A stretch of 11,177 nt of DNA from Deltaproteobacteria bacterium (GTDB taxonomy: Bacteria > Myxococcota_A > UBA9042 > DTJE01), in NCBI GenBank assembly GCA_016784945.1, contig JADHTP010000084.1:1-11177 (forward strand), written 5' to 3'. Below, in pieces: positions 1 through 5,626 of the stretch. Position 1 is the first letter of the stretch; the number at the start of each line of letters is the position of its first letter. The notes under the pieces are model-generated. The model did not search any database. It worked only from the letters and a program-made list of their open reading frames with translations, and had not been told where the DNA came from. The position numbers were made by a program, and so were the translations under genes.

Positions 1-1
1 G

Positions 2-256
2 GGTGACCTGGTTTCCCAGGTGACCCGGGCGTCAACCAGCGTTCCCCTGAACCTTGCCGAAGGATCGGGCAGGACAGGACGGGACAGGACGTACCACTAC
101 CGGATTGCGTATTCATCGGCGCGGGAGGCGTCCACCGGTATCGCACTCCTGAAGACCTTTGGTCGAGTGGACGTTGATGCCGCCGCTCGGGCCCAGGCGC
201 TCCTGGACCGCACACGTGCCATGATCTGGCGGCTGATGCACCCGCGTGGGCGGTGA
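2..256 (+). CDS. Four-helix-bundle protein (S23/IVP-like), 5'-truncated by window edge
   Basis: This is the C-terminal part of a small all-helical protein. The frame is open from base 2 through the TGA at 254-256, and the visible product has 84 residues. Its recognisable core is SVPLNLAEGSGRTGRDR, matching the SIPxNIAEGxGR signature of the four-helix-bundle family first seen as the 23S rRNA intervening-sequence protein. After it comes the usual helix of the RIAYSSAREA type, and the protein ends in a helix rich in Arg and Leu (LLDRTRAMIWRLM). The family usually has about 115-130 residues, so roughly the first helix lies outside the window. A GTG at 20 could start translation, but it falls inside the second helix and would remove part of the fold. 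No enzymatic function is known for the family, which probably forms a homo-oligomer. The gene faces the Fe-S gene that ends at 401. Confidence 0.8.
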   Translation, partial: GDLVSQVTRASTSVPLNLAEGSGRTGRDRTYHYRIAYSSAREASTGIALLKTFGRVDVDAAARAQALLDRTRAMIWRLMHPRGR

Positions 257-258
257 CG

Positions 259-293
259 GTCAACCGTCGACTGTCAACCGTAATCCGTGGCTG
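259..293 (+). repeat. Heptad repeat array (GTCAACC type) just after a stop codon
   Basis: Five consecutive 7-base units lie head to tail: GTCAACC, GTCGACT, GTCAACC, GTAATCC, GTGGCTG. They begin 2 bases after the TGA of the preceding gene and read in the same direction as that gene. The units decay towards the right. Related heptads occur at 390-403, 1950-1984, 2014-2041 and 10029-10042. They resemble the short tandemly repeated heptanucleotides known from cyanobacteria. No function can be read from the sequence. Confidence 0.6.
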
Positions 294-300
294 TGCCCGA

Positions 301-368
301 TTGTAGGGGCGACTCTCCAGAGTCGCCCATCTGGCCTCGCGGGACGGTCTGGAGACCGTCCCCTACAA
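301..368. repeat. Nested palindromic element with twin hairpins (REP/MITE-like)
   Basis: The 9-base ends TTGTAGGGG (301-309) and CCCCTACAA (360-368) are exact inverted repeats. Inside are two perfect 10-bp hairpins, each with a 2-base tip: 307-316 with 319-328, and 341-350 with 353-362. The right half is an inverted copy of the left. The two copies differ at four base pairs, and each difference is matched on the other side of the stem, so both hairpins stay perfect. The tips CTCCAG and CTGGAG are complementary. This suits a REP-like or MITE-like element maintained as a structure. It lies between convergent genes, so it could also stop transcription from both sides, but there is no U-tract. 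Confidence 0.7.
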
Positions 369-389
369 AGGCCCCGTCGCAAGAATTTG

Positions 390-403
390 GGTTGACGGAC
401 TCA
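390..403 (-). repeat. Heptad repeats behind the Fe-S protein stop codon
   Basis: Read on the minus strand, the TGA of the Fe-S gene (403-401) starts a TGAGTCC unit that is followed at once by GTCAACC (396-390). The unit and its orientation relative to the gene match the array at 259-293. It is a short copy of the same repeat family on the other side of the twin-hairpin element. Confidence 0.45.
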
Positions 404-1390
404 GGTCCGGGCCAGTCCCAGGAACACGGCGTGCTGGGATACCACCAGGACAAGAAATACACGGCGGGCGGTGTCGTGGGACAGGCCGGGGAAGTGGTAG
501 GTGATGGAGCGCTCCTTGCACGATCGGAGGCAGTCCCCACACAAAGTGCAGGTGATTCCCGGCGTGCGCCGTGTGATGTCCCCGGGTGACAGCGCGTGGT
601 AGCGGCAGAATGTGGTGCAGGCGCCGCAGTCGTTGCATGAGTCGGCGATACGCAGGCGGAAGGGGGAAATGCGGCCCAGCCAGGTTGCCAGCAGGCCCAT
701 GGGACACCAGGTGATGCAGTGGGTCATCTGGCCCGTGCGACGAGACCAGGCGACCATGACCAGGACGCCTGCCACACCGAAGGCCAGGGCCAGCGCCCAG
801 GCCGGGGCGGGTCGCACGCCGGCCCAGCGCAACACAAGAGCCGCGGCCACCACACAGACCAGGAGGCCGATCTGGACCGGGCGACGCCAGGACGGGAGGG
901 GCCGGGGCCTTCGTGTGGCCCGGGCCGTGGCATCGTCCCAGGCGCCCAGGTAGCAAAGGTAGCTGCACCAGGCGGGGCCGGCCAGGAGCAGGGTGGCCCC
1001 GAACAGGATGGGCATGAAGAGCCCTTCCCCGCGATAAAGGGGGCCGGCCAGGATGACCGCCGGTACGGGCACGTGCAGTTCCCCGGTCATCAGGAAGCGT
1101 TCGAATCCGGCCAGTCCCAGGGCCAGTTGGGCGAAAAAAACCACGGAAAACACCAGCCACAGGCGGGAGCGCCATCGGCTCGCGACGCGAGGGTTCATCA
1201 TGCGGGATACGAGAAACGCGGCCCAGGCCGCGAGGCACGCCATTTCAGCCCACCCCGCTCCGGGGATGAAGCGATCGGCGAGCAGCAGGGGGGGGTCCAC
1301 AATGGTGCGGACCAGGGCCAGGGTCGCAAAGGTAAGGACGAAGGCGGCTACGGCGGAAAGGCTTGCTGGGCGCGACGGGGTGTCCTTCAT
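401..1390 (-). CDS. Membrane-bound 4Fe-4S polyferredoxin (NapH/NosR-type)
   Basis: The product is an integral membrane electron-transfer protein of 329 residues. Hydrophobic segments lie near residues 13-29, 47-63, 77-95, 124-145, 173-190, 196-214 and 310-327. Two ferredoxin-type clusters follow on the cytoplasmic-type tail: C252-C255-C258-C262 and C281-C284-C287-C291, both CxxCxxCxxxC, enough for two [4Fe-4S] centres. WCSYLCYLGA (141-150) and HCITWCPMG (224-232) are the paired-cysteine membrane motifs typical of the NapH/NosR/CcoG-like ferredoxin group. The start is ATG 1390 because it overlaps the upstream stop as ATGA, which indicates translational coupling; a longer open frame to 1510 would run into the upstream gene. 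No nap, nos or cytochrome partner is in view, so its electron donor and acceptor are unknown. It probably passes electrons from a quinol or cytoplasmic donor to a periplasmic enzyme (inference). Confidence 0.85.
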   Translation of the reverse strand: MKDTPSRPASLSAVAAFVLTFATLALVRTIVDPPLLLADRFIPGAGWAEMACLAAWAAFLVSRMMNPRVASRWRSRLWLVFSVVFFAQLALGLAGFERFLMTGELHVPVPAVILAGPLYRGEGLFMPILFGATLLLAGPAWCSYLCYLGAWDDATARATRRPRPLPSWRRPVQIGLLVCVVAAALVLRWAGVRPAPAWALALAFGVAGVLVMVAWSRRTGQMTHCITWCPMGLLATWLGRISPFRLRIADSCNDCGACTTFCRYHALSPGDITRRTPGITCTLCGDCLRSCKERSITYHFPGLSHDTARRVFLVLVVSQHAVFLGLART

Positions 1391-1902
1391 GAAGACTCTT
1401 GTGACGTTTGAAGCGCGTTCCAGTCCACGGGGCCGTGGAGGAACCGGTGCTGCAGTCGGGCCAGCACCACGTCCCAGGCTTCGTCGAAATAGTCGTATCC
1501 CAGGTCCCATGCCGGGCCATCCCGCCAGCCGCTGTGGATCATTTCCACGCGGGTGTCTTCACCCGTCAGGGCATGAAAGAGGAGCTTCACCGTGGTCTTT
1601 TCGTCCCGGATCGGGATGTGGGGTGGGAAGTTCCAGGTAAAGGCCAGGCTCCTGTCCGGGTCGAAACCCAGGATGGCGGCCTCCACGCCCGCTTCCCGCA
1701 GGGCCCGCGACAGGTCCCTGAACTCGCTGACACGGTGCTGGAAGGCCACCGACATGCCCACCATGCCGGGCTCCAGCTTCCCTATGTCGTCCACGAGTGA
1801 CGGTATGTCCCCCAGGCCGTCGAAGGCCAGCATTTCCACCCGGTGCCCCGCGGACCTCAGGGACGAGGCCAGGTAGCCCAGGGCCAGGTTATCTTCCAGC
1901 AT
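1387..1902 (-). CDS. Chimeric protein: partial B12-binding domain joined to partial SRPBCC (AHSA1-like) domain
   Basis: This 171-residue protein joins two unrelated half-domains. Residues 1-78 (LALGYLASSLRSAGH, then a long helix, then PGMVGMSVAFQ and LSRALREAGVEAAIL) look like the N-terminal cobalamin-binding domain of B12-dependent radical SAM proteins, cut before the usual GGH loop. From about residue 80 (FDPDRSLAFTW, TTVKLLF, TRVEMIHSGW, YFDEAWDVVLARL) it matches the C-terminal half of AHSA1/SRPBCC ligand-binding proteins, whose N-terminal strands are missing. There is no radical SAM CxxxCxxC motif. The start is ATG 1902, with AGGAGG (1915-1910) seven bases upstream; the frame is open to 1992, but that stretch is repeat-rich and lacks a ribosome site. 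The stop overlaps the Fe-S gene start as ATGA. Neither half is likely to fold as its parent, so the gene may be a deletion product that still drives translation of the downstream gene. Function unknown. Confidence 0.7.
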   Translation of the reverse strand: MLEDNLALGYLASSLRSAGHRVEMLAFDGLGDIPSLVDDIGKLEPGMVGMSVAFQHRVSEFRDLSRALREAGVEAAILGFDPDRSLAFTWNFPPHIPIRDEKTTVKLLFHALTGEDTRVEMIHSGWRDGPAWDLGYDYFDEAWDVVLARLQHRFLHGPVDWNALQTSQESS

Positions 1903-1909
1903 GGGACGC

Positions 1910-1915
1910 CCTCCT
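1910..1915 (-). promoter_or_regulatory. Strong Shine-Dalgarno site for the chimeric gene
   Basis: AGGAGG on the minus strand sits seven bases before ATG 1902. It decides the start, because the alternative upstream ATG at 1992 has no such site. Confidence 0.75.
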
Positions 1916-1928
1916 GAGGGAGCGTCTG

Positions 1929-1934
1929 ATTGTA
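1929..1934 (-). promoter_or_regulatory. Candidate -10 box for the chimeric gene and Fe-S gene
   Basis: TACAAT on the minus strand (5 of 6 to TATAAT) lies where transcription would begin about 20 bases before ATG 1902, leaving room for the AGGAGG site. No good -35 box is seen 16-18 bases upstream, so this is only a candidate. Confidence 0.3.
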
Positions 1935-1949
1935 CCGTATCTGGCCGCC

Positions 1950-1984
1950 GTTCACAGTCCACGGTCCACGGTCTGCCGACAAGA
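1950..1984 (+). repeat. Heptad repeat array in the divergent intergenic region
   Basis: Units read GTTCACA, GTCCACG, GTCCACG, GTCTGCC, GACAAGA without gaps. Two neighbouring units are identical and the rest have diverged. The 7-base period and the GTC start match the array at 259-293. The array lies about 50 bp upstream of the start of the minus-strand chimeric gene. Confidence 0.5.
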
Positions 1985-2013
1985 TCCTTCACCGATATTC
2001 CGGCCCTGAAAAC

Positions 2014-2041
2014 GGTAGACGGAAGACGGTAGACAGCAGAC
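2014..2041 (-). repeat. Second heptad array, opposite orientation
   Basis: Four units on the plus strand are GGTAGAC, GGAAGAC, GGTAGAC, AGCAGAC. Read on the minus strand they are GTCTGCT, GTCTACC, GTCTTCC, GTCTACC, the same GTCxxCC family as at 259-293 and 390-403. The array ends 10 bases before a candidate -35 box of the plus-strand operon. Confidence 0.55.
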
Positions 2042-2050
2042 CTCCCTCAA

Positions 2051-2079
2051 TTGCGCGCCTGTCCGATCCCTGTTAGAGT
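2051..2079 (+). promoter_or_regulatory. Weak sigma70-like promoter candidate for the plus-strand operon
   Basis: TTGCGC (2051-2056) and TAGAGT (2074-2079) are separated by exactly 17 bases. They match consensus at 3 of 6 and 4 of 6 positions. Transcription would begin near 2086, which favours the internal GTG at 2107 over GTG 2086 as the translation start, or a leaderless start at 2086. Confidence 0.3.
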
Positions 2080-2085
2080 TCGCCG

Positions 2086-3687
2086 GTGTCACACAGGGTG
2101 AGGGTCGTGAGACGTCTGTTCATTTCCTTGCTGGTGTTGGCCTCGTTCGTGCTGGCCGGCGGGACCGGTTCCGTTCTTGCCCAGAGCGGCAAATGGAAGT
2201 CGAAACCGAAGATAAGCGGTGACGCCGCGGTTCTCGAGACACTCCTGGAGGATCAGGACTCGCTGAACATGGTGTCCGCCGGTCATACCAGGCAGATTGG
2301 GGAACTGAAGGAACGGGTCGGTGAACTCGAAGAGCGGCTCAAGCAGGCCGAGGCCGAGGCAGCGGCGGCGAAAAAGGACGCCGAAGCCGCAAGGACCGGG
2401 GTGGAAACGCTGGACCAGGAGGTGGCCGAGGTCCGGGATCGCTTCGTCGACGGGGAACGGAAGTTGCCGAAGTTCATCCCACACTTCGAATTCCGGGTCC
2501 GGCCCGAATACACAACGAACCGGATCGACCTGAATTCCGACAACGAGGACAAGGATTTCTACTATCTTCAGCGCATCAGGCTGGGCGCGACCCTGGAGCC
2601 CCAGAAAGGGATCCGCGGGACCATCGTCCTCCAGGACTCGCGGACGTGGGGTGAGATTCTCGGAACCGGAATGCCCCAGGACAGCATGGAACTCTATGAA
2701 GGTTACATCCTGTTGACCGACCTGTTCACCCCCGGGTTCGAGGTCCAGGTGGGTCGGTTCGCCATGGGATTCGGCCGGGAACGGCAGATCGGCAAGCTGG
2801 ACTGGGGTAACCGCGGGCGTTCCTTCGACGGCATCCGCGTGGCCTATCACCGGCCCAAGGTCATCAACATGGACCTCTTCGCCACGGTGATCCAGGATTC
2901 CCGCGCCGCTGCCGGGCCCAACGAGGATTTCTACGGATTGTACCTGTCCACTGACGTGCTGGATTTCATGGACTTCGAGCTATACGGCCTATACCTCCAC
3001 AACGACACGGAAGGGGAGGGCAGCCGGATCGGCACCGTGGGCGCCAGGGTCGAAGCACGTCCCGTGAAGGGACTCCTGCTGGAGGCCGAAGCCGCCGTAC
3101 AGTTCGGCAAGGTGGACAACGACCTGCCCACTGGCGTGGCCTCCATCGACCATCTGGCCACCGCCTATGGTTTCCTCGCCCAGTACGCGATCCCCGTGGA
3201 CACCACCCCGACCGTGGGCCTGTTTTTCCACAGTGCGTCGGGTGACGCCAATCCCGCGGACGATCGCAACGTGGCCTATCGACCCCTGTTCCCCACGGGC
3301 CACCGGTTCTATGGCGGCATGGACCTGTTCGCCTGGCAGGGCGTCTGGGAAATCGGACCCTCCTTCAGCTTGAAGCCCATAGAGGAAGTCAACGTGAAGG
3401 CCGAATACCACGCCTTCTTCCTCTCCACCGACGGCGGCAGGGTCCAGGATGCTTTCGGCGGCACCACGACCTTCCCGTCGGGAAGCGGCAAGTTCGTTGG
3501 GCACGAGATCGATCTGCTGGTCAGCTGGGCGGCCATGAAGTGGCTGTCCCTCGAAACCGGATACTCCCTGTTCGTTCCGGGCAACGTGGCCGAAAAGGCC
3601 ATGGTAACCGTGGACAACGGGGCCATCCTGGCCATGGGAAATGACACGGCTCACTGGTTCTATCTTCAGGTGAAAGCTTCCTTCTAA
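2086..3687 (+). CDS. Alginate-export-type outer-membrane beta-barrel with N-terminal coiled coil
   Basis: The product is an exported outer-membrane protein of 533 residues. Residues 1-33 form a signal peptide (RRLFISLLVLASFVLAGG, cleavage after VLA). A Glu/Lys/Ala-rich coiled coil follows at about 68-120. The barrel starts near residue 131 and alternates aromatic strands to a terminal Phe (KASF), the usual outer-membrane insertion signal. The stretch around 220-255 (VQVGRFAMGFGRERQIGKLDWGN, then RSFDGIRV) is the hallmark of the alginate_exp family, in which a GRQ-like strand precedes DW-N-GRxFDG. By family, it is a channel for an anionic polysaccharide or other solute; the substrate here is unknown. 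The start is uncertain among GTG 2086, 2098 and 2107: no site has a strong ribosome signal, and 2107 gives the cleanest signal peptide. It is first in an operon; the phosphatase starts 9 bases after its stop. Confidence 0.8.
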   Translation: MSHRVRVVRRLFISLLVLASFVLAGGTGSVLAQSGKWKSKPKISGDAAVLETLLEDQDSLNMVSAGHTRQIGELKERVGELEERLKQAEAEAAAAKKDAEAARTGVETLDQEVAEVRDRFVDGERKLPKFIPHFEFRVRPEYTTNRIDLNSDNEDKDFYYLQRIRLGATLEPQKGIRGTIVLQDSRTWGEILGTGMPQDSMELYEGYILLTDLFTPGFEVQVGRFAMGFGRERQIGKLDWGNRGRSFDGIRVAYHRPKVINMDLFATVIQDSRAAAGPNEDFYGLYLSTDVLDFMDFELYGLYLHNDTEGEGSRIGTVGARVEARPVKGLLLEAEAAVQFGKVDNDLPTGVASIDHLATAYGFLAQYAIPVDTTPTVGLFFHSASGDANPADDRNVAYRPLFPTGHRFYGGMDLFAWQGVWEIGPSFSLKPIEEVNVKAEYHAFFLSTDGGRVQDAFGGTTTFPSGSGKFVGHEIDLLVSWAAMKWLSLETGYSLFVPGNVAEKAMVTVDNGAILAMGNDTAHWFYLQVKASF

Positions 3688-3691
3688 GAGG
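3686..3691 (+). promoter_or_regulatory. Ribosome site that selects a TTG start
   Basis: AAGAGG overlaps the TAA of the barrel gene and lies five bases before TTG 3697. It supports the rare TTG start, because the next residues (IVEHASRTDTG) lead straight into the first PP2C motif and no nearby ATG or GTG is in frame. Confidence 0.6.
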
Positions 3692-3696
3692 TCCAT

Positions 3697-4971
3697 TTGA
3701 TCGTCGAACATGCCAGCCGGACGGACACAGGGCGGGTCCGTTCCCGGAACGAAGACAGTTTCTCCGCCGCCCCGGACATCGGGCTCTACATCGTGGCCGA
3801 CGGCATGGGTGGCCAGGCCGGAGGTGACGAGGCCAGCCGCTACGCCTGCCTGACCATCGAAGAATACGTCAGGAGGCGGCACGAAGTCCTGCAGGACTAT
3901 GAAAGCGATCCGGCTCCGGAACGCCGGCGAGCCGTGTTCCAACTCCTGGAAGAAGCCATCCGTGCGGCCAGCGAACGCATCATCAAGGAAGGCGAGAGTC
4001 ACACGGAGCTGGGAGGCATGGCCACCACGGCCGTGGTCCTTCTCCTGCTGGGCGAGCATGCGTTCGTCGCCAACCTGGGTGACAGTCGGGCCTACCTCCT
4101 CAGGGACGGCTATGCTCGCCTGCTGACCGAGGACCATTCCCTGTTCTTCGAGCTGATACGTCAGGGGCGTCTGAGCCGCGACGCAACGGGTTTCCCCTAC
4201 AAGAACGTTGTGACCCGCGCCCTCGGAGTTAGGGGAACGGCACTGGCGGACACCTTCGATTTCGAGGTCATGGCCGGCGATCGGTTCATACTGTGCACCG
4301 ACGGCCTCCACGGATACATGGACGATGAGGAAGCGTACCTTCTGGCCGCCAACGGCAAACCGGACACGGCGGCCGAACGGCTGGTGGAATTCGCCCTGGA
4401 CAGCGGCGGCGCCGACAACGTCACCGTGGTCCTGGCGGACGTGAAGTCCATCGATGGGGACGACGAAGAGGTCCGGGAGCGGGACCGCGTCATGTCCGTG
4501 TTCCCCATTCTGGCGGGCATCGATTTCGGCGACCGGGTTCGCATGATCAGCCAGTTCGACCATCGCATGGTGGAAGACGGGCAGACCTTGTTCCAGGAAG
4601 GTGAAGAGGCCGACGGCCTGTACTGCGTGGTTTCGGGCAGCGTGGAGATCCGTCGGGCGGACAAGGCCGTGGTGACCTTCGGCCCGGGGGCCAATCTCGG
4701 GGAAATTTCCCTGGTTGAAAAGCGGCCGCGCCTGGCCACGGCGCTGGCCAGGGGCGCGGTGGACGTCCTGGTGCTTCGCCGTCAGGTGTTCGGGGGCATG
4801 GTTCGCCGATCGCCCCGATTGGCCTCCAAGCTCCTGTATAATCTCGTTCGCACGCTGGCCCACCGGTTGCGGGGCACGAACGACGAACTGGTGATCCTCA
4901 AAACCCATTTCAACACCGAAGGCGTTGACCTTCCCAAATTCCTTTCGTCAGATGAACTGGAGGAGGATTGA
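3697..4971 (+). CDS. PP2C-type Ser/Thr phosphatase fused to a cyclic-nucleotide-binding domain
   Basis: This 424-residue cytoplasmic protein should remove phosphate from Ser/Thr-phosphorylated proteins, with activity possibly set by a cyclic nucleotide. The PP2C domain (about 1-248) keeps the metal ligands: RNED (17-20), DGMGG (35-39), LGDSRAYLL (127-135), CTDGL (200-204) and GADNVT (238-243). The usual GTT motif reads MATT (108-111). A linker rich in Asp, Glu and Arg (249-266) leads to a CRP-like cNMP domain (about 285-400), whose phosphate-binding cassette GEISLVEKRPRLATA (335-349) keeps the Glu and Arg that hold cAMP or cGMP in known members. There is no helix-turn-helix. The start is TTG 3697, with AAGAGG (3686-3691) five bases upstream inside the previous stop. 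No protein kinase is in the window. Family membership is secure; the ligand and substrates are not known. Confidence 0.92.
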   Translation: MIVEHASRTDTGRVRSRNEDSFSAAPDIGLYIVADGMGGQAGGDEASRYACLTIEEYVRRRHEVLQDYESDPAPERRRAVFQLLEEAIRAASERIIKEGESHTELGGMATTAVVLLLLGEHAFVANLGDSRAYLLRDGYARLLTEDHSLFFELIRQGRLSRDATGFPYKNVVTRALGVRGTALADTFDFEVMAGDRFILCTDGLHGYMDDEEAYLLAANGKPDTAAERLVEFALDSGGADNVTVVLADVKSIDGDDEEVRERDRVMSVFPILAGIDFGDRVRMISQFDHRMVEDGQTLFQEGEEADGLYCVVSGSVEIRRADKAVVTFGPGANLGEISLVEKRPRLATALARGAVDVLVLRRQVFGGMVRRSPRLASKLLYNLVRTLAHRLRGTNDELVILKTHFNTEGVDLPKFLSSDELEED

Positions 4972-5623
4972 TGGCTTTCACCCCCCCCAGCGGTCTGGAC
5001 GGGTGTTCCTGGCCGTGCTGGTCACCTGCGGCGTGATCGGGTCCCTGACGGCCTGCGAGTCGAAGAAACGAGCCCGGCTGAACCCCAAGGAGGGGCTCAC
5101 CGGCGGCGTGCTGGTGTTCGAGGATGACTTCGAGAGGGCCGAAACGGGCGAGGCCTGGCTGAACCGGTCCGGGCGATGGCGCATCGAGGGGGGCCGGCTG
5201 CGGGGACAAAACGATCGGAACGAGGGGCTGTGGCTCAACGAACCGCTGCCGGGTCGGGTGCGGGTGGAGTTCGACGCCACCGCAGAGTCCGAGGAAGGCG
5301 ACATCAAGTTCGAGATATTCGCGTCCGAACAGCGCCATCAGACCGGCTACATCGTGATCATGGGGGGATGGCGCAACACAGTGAGCATCATTGCCCGGCT
5401 GGACGAGCACGGCGACGATCGCCTGGAAGCCGGCCTCAGCGCACAGAAGGGCCGTTCCTATCACTTCACGGTGGTCAGGACGGACAATGCGCTTCGGTGG
5501 TACGTGAACGGCAAGCTGGCCCTCCAGTTCCGGGACGAGGAACCTCTGCGGGGAAGCTACTTTGCCTTCAGTGACTGGACCGCGCCCGTCGCCTTCGACA
5601 ACTTCAAGGTCTTTCAGCTGTAG
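4952..5623 (+). CDS. Lectin-like (concanavalin/LamG or DUF1080-type) lipoprotein; start disturbed by a C8 tract
   Basis: This is a lipoprotein with one beta-sandwich domain. A hydrophobic stretch (VFLAVLVTCGVIGSLTAC) ends in the lipobox LTAC, so the mature N-terminus is the Cys at residue 35 counted from ATG 4952. The domain from about residue 50 (FEDDFERAETGEAWL, GRWRIEGGRL, WLNEPLPGRVRVEFD) through WYVNGKLALQF and DNFKVFQL resembles the concanavalin A-like fold of LamG and DUF1080 proteins, which often bind or cleave glycans; no catalytic residues can be pointed out. The best start, ATG 4971 with GGAGG seven bases upstream and overlapping the phosphatase stop, is in another frame and stops after 21 codons. 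One extra C in the run at 4981-4988 would join it to this frame. As written, ATG 4952, TTG 4925 or GTG 5003 must serve, none with a good ribosome site. It is the last gene of the operon and its stop is 3 bp from a convergent gene's stop. Confidence 0.75.
   Translation: MNWRRIDGFHPPQRSGRVFLAVLVTCGVIGSLTACESKKRARLNPKEGLTGGVLVFEDDFERAETGEAWLNRSGRWRIEGGRLRGQNDRNEGLWLNEPLPGRVRVEFDATAESEEGDIKFEIFASEQRHQTGYIVIMGGWRNTVSIIARLDEHGDDRLEAGLSAQKGRSYHFTVVRTDNALRWYVNGKLALQFRDEEPLRGSYFAFSDWTAPVAFDNFKVFQL
4981..4988 (+). repeat. Homopolymeric C8 tract at the lipoprotein gene start
   Basis: Eight consecutive C lie 8 bases after the A-T-G of start 4971-4973. With eight, the well-placed start reads into a TGA at 5034-5036; with nine, it would yield a lipoprotein beginning MAFTPPQRSGRVFLAVLV. 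This is the pattern of a slipped-strand switch or a homopolymer sequencing error. Confidence 0.6.
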
Positions 5624-5626
5624 TGG

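Noticed and set aside
307..362. Pair of intrinsic terminators
   Set aside because: The stems suit termination between convergent genes, but no U-tract follows on either strand, and the nested inverted layout fits a repeat element better.
259..403. CRISPR array
   Set aside because: Units are 7 bases with no spacers, and the hairpin copies are inverted, not direct; no cas genes are present.
1391..1510. Longer N-terminus for the Fe-S protein (start at 1510)
   Set aside because: The extra 40 residues overlap the upstream gene, while ATG 1390 forms an ATGA coupling and leads straight into the first membrane helix.
1903..1992. Longer N-terminus for the chimeric gene (start at 1992)
   Set aside because: The extension translates heptad repeats and contains the strong ribosome site for ATG 1902.
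2989..4908. A 639-codon open frame antisense to the barrel and phosphatase genes
   Set aside because: It spans two strongly supported genes on the other strand, has no ribosome site, and its composition is that of a GC-rich shadow frame.
4971..5036. A 21-codon peptide gene starting at ATG 4971
   Set aside because: It is explained better as the out-of-frame start of the lipoprotein; the peptide has no recognisable features of its own.
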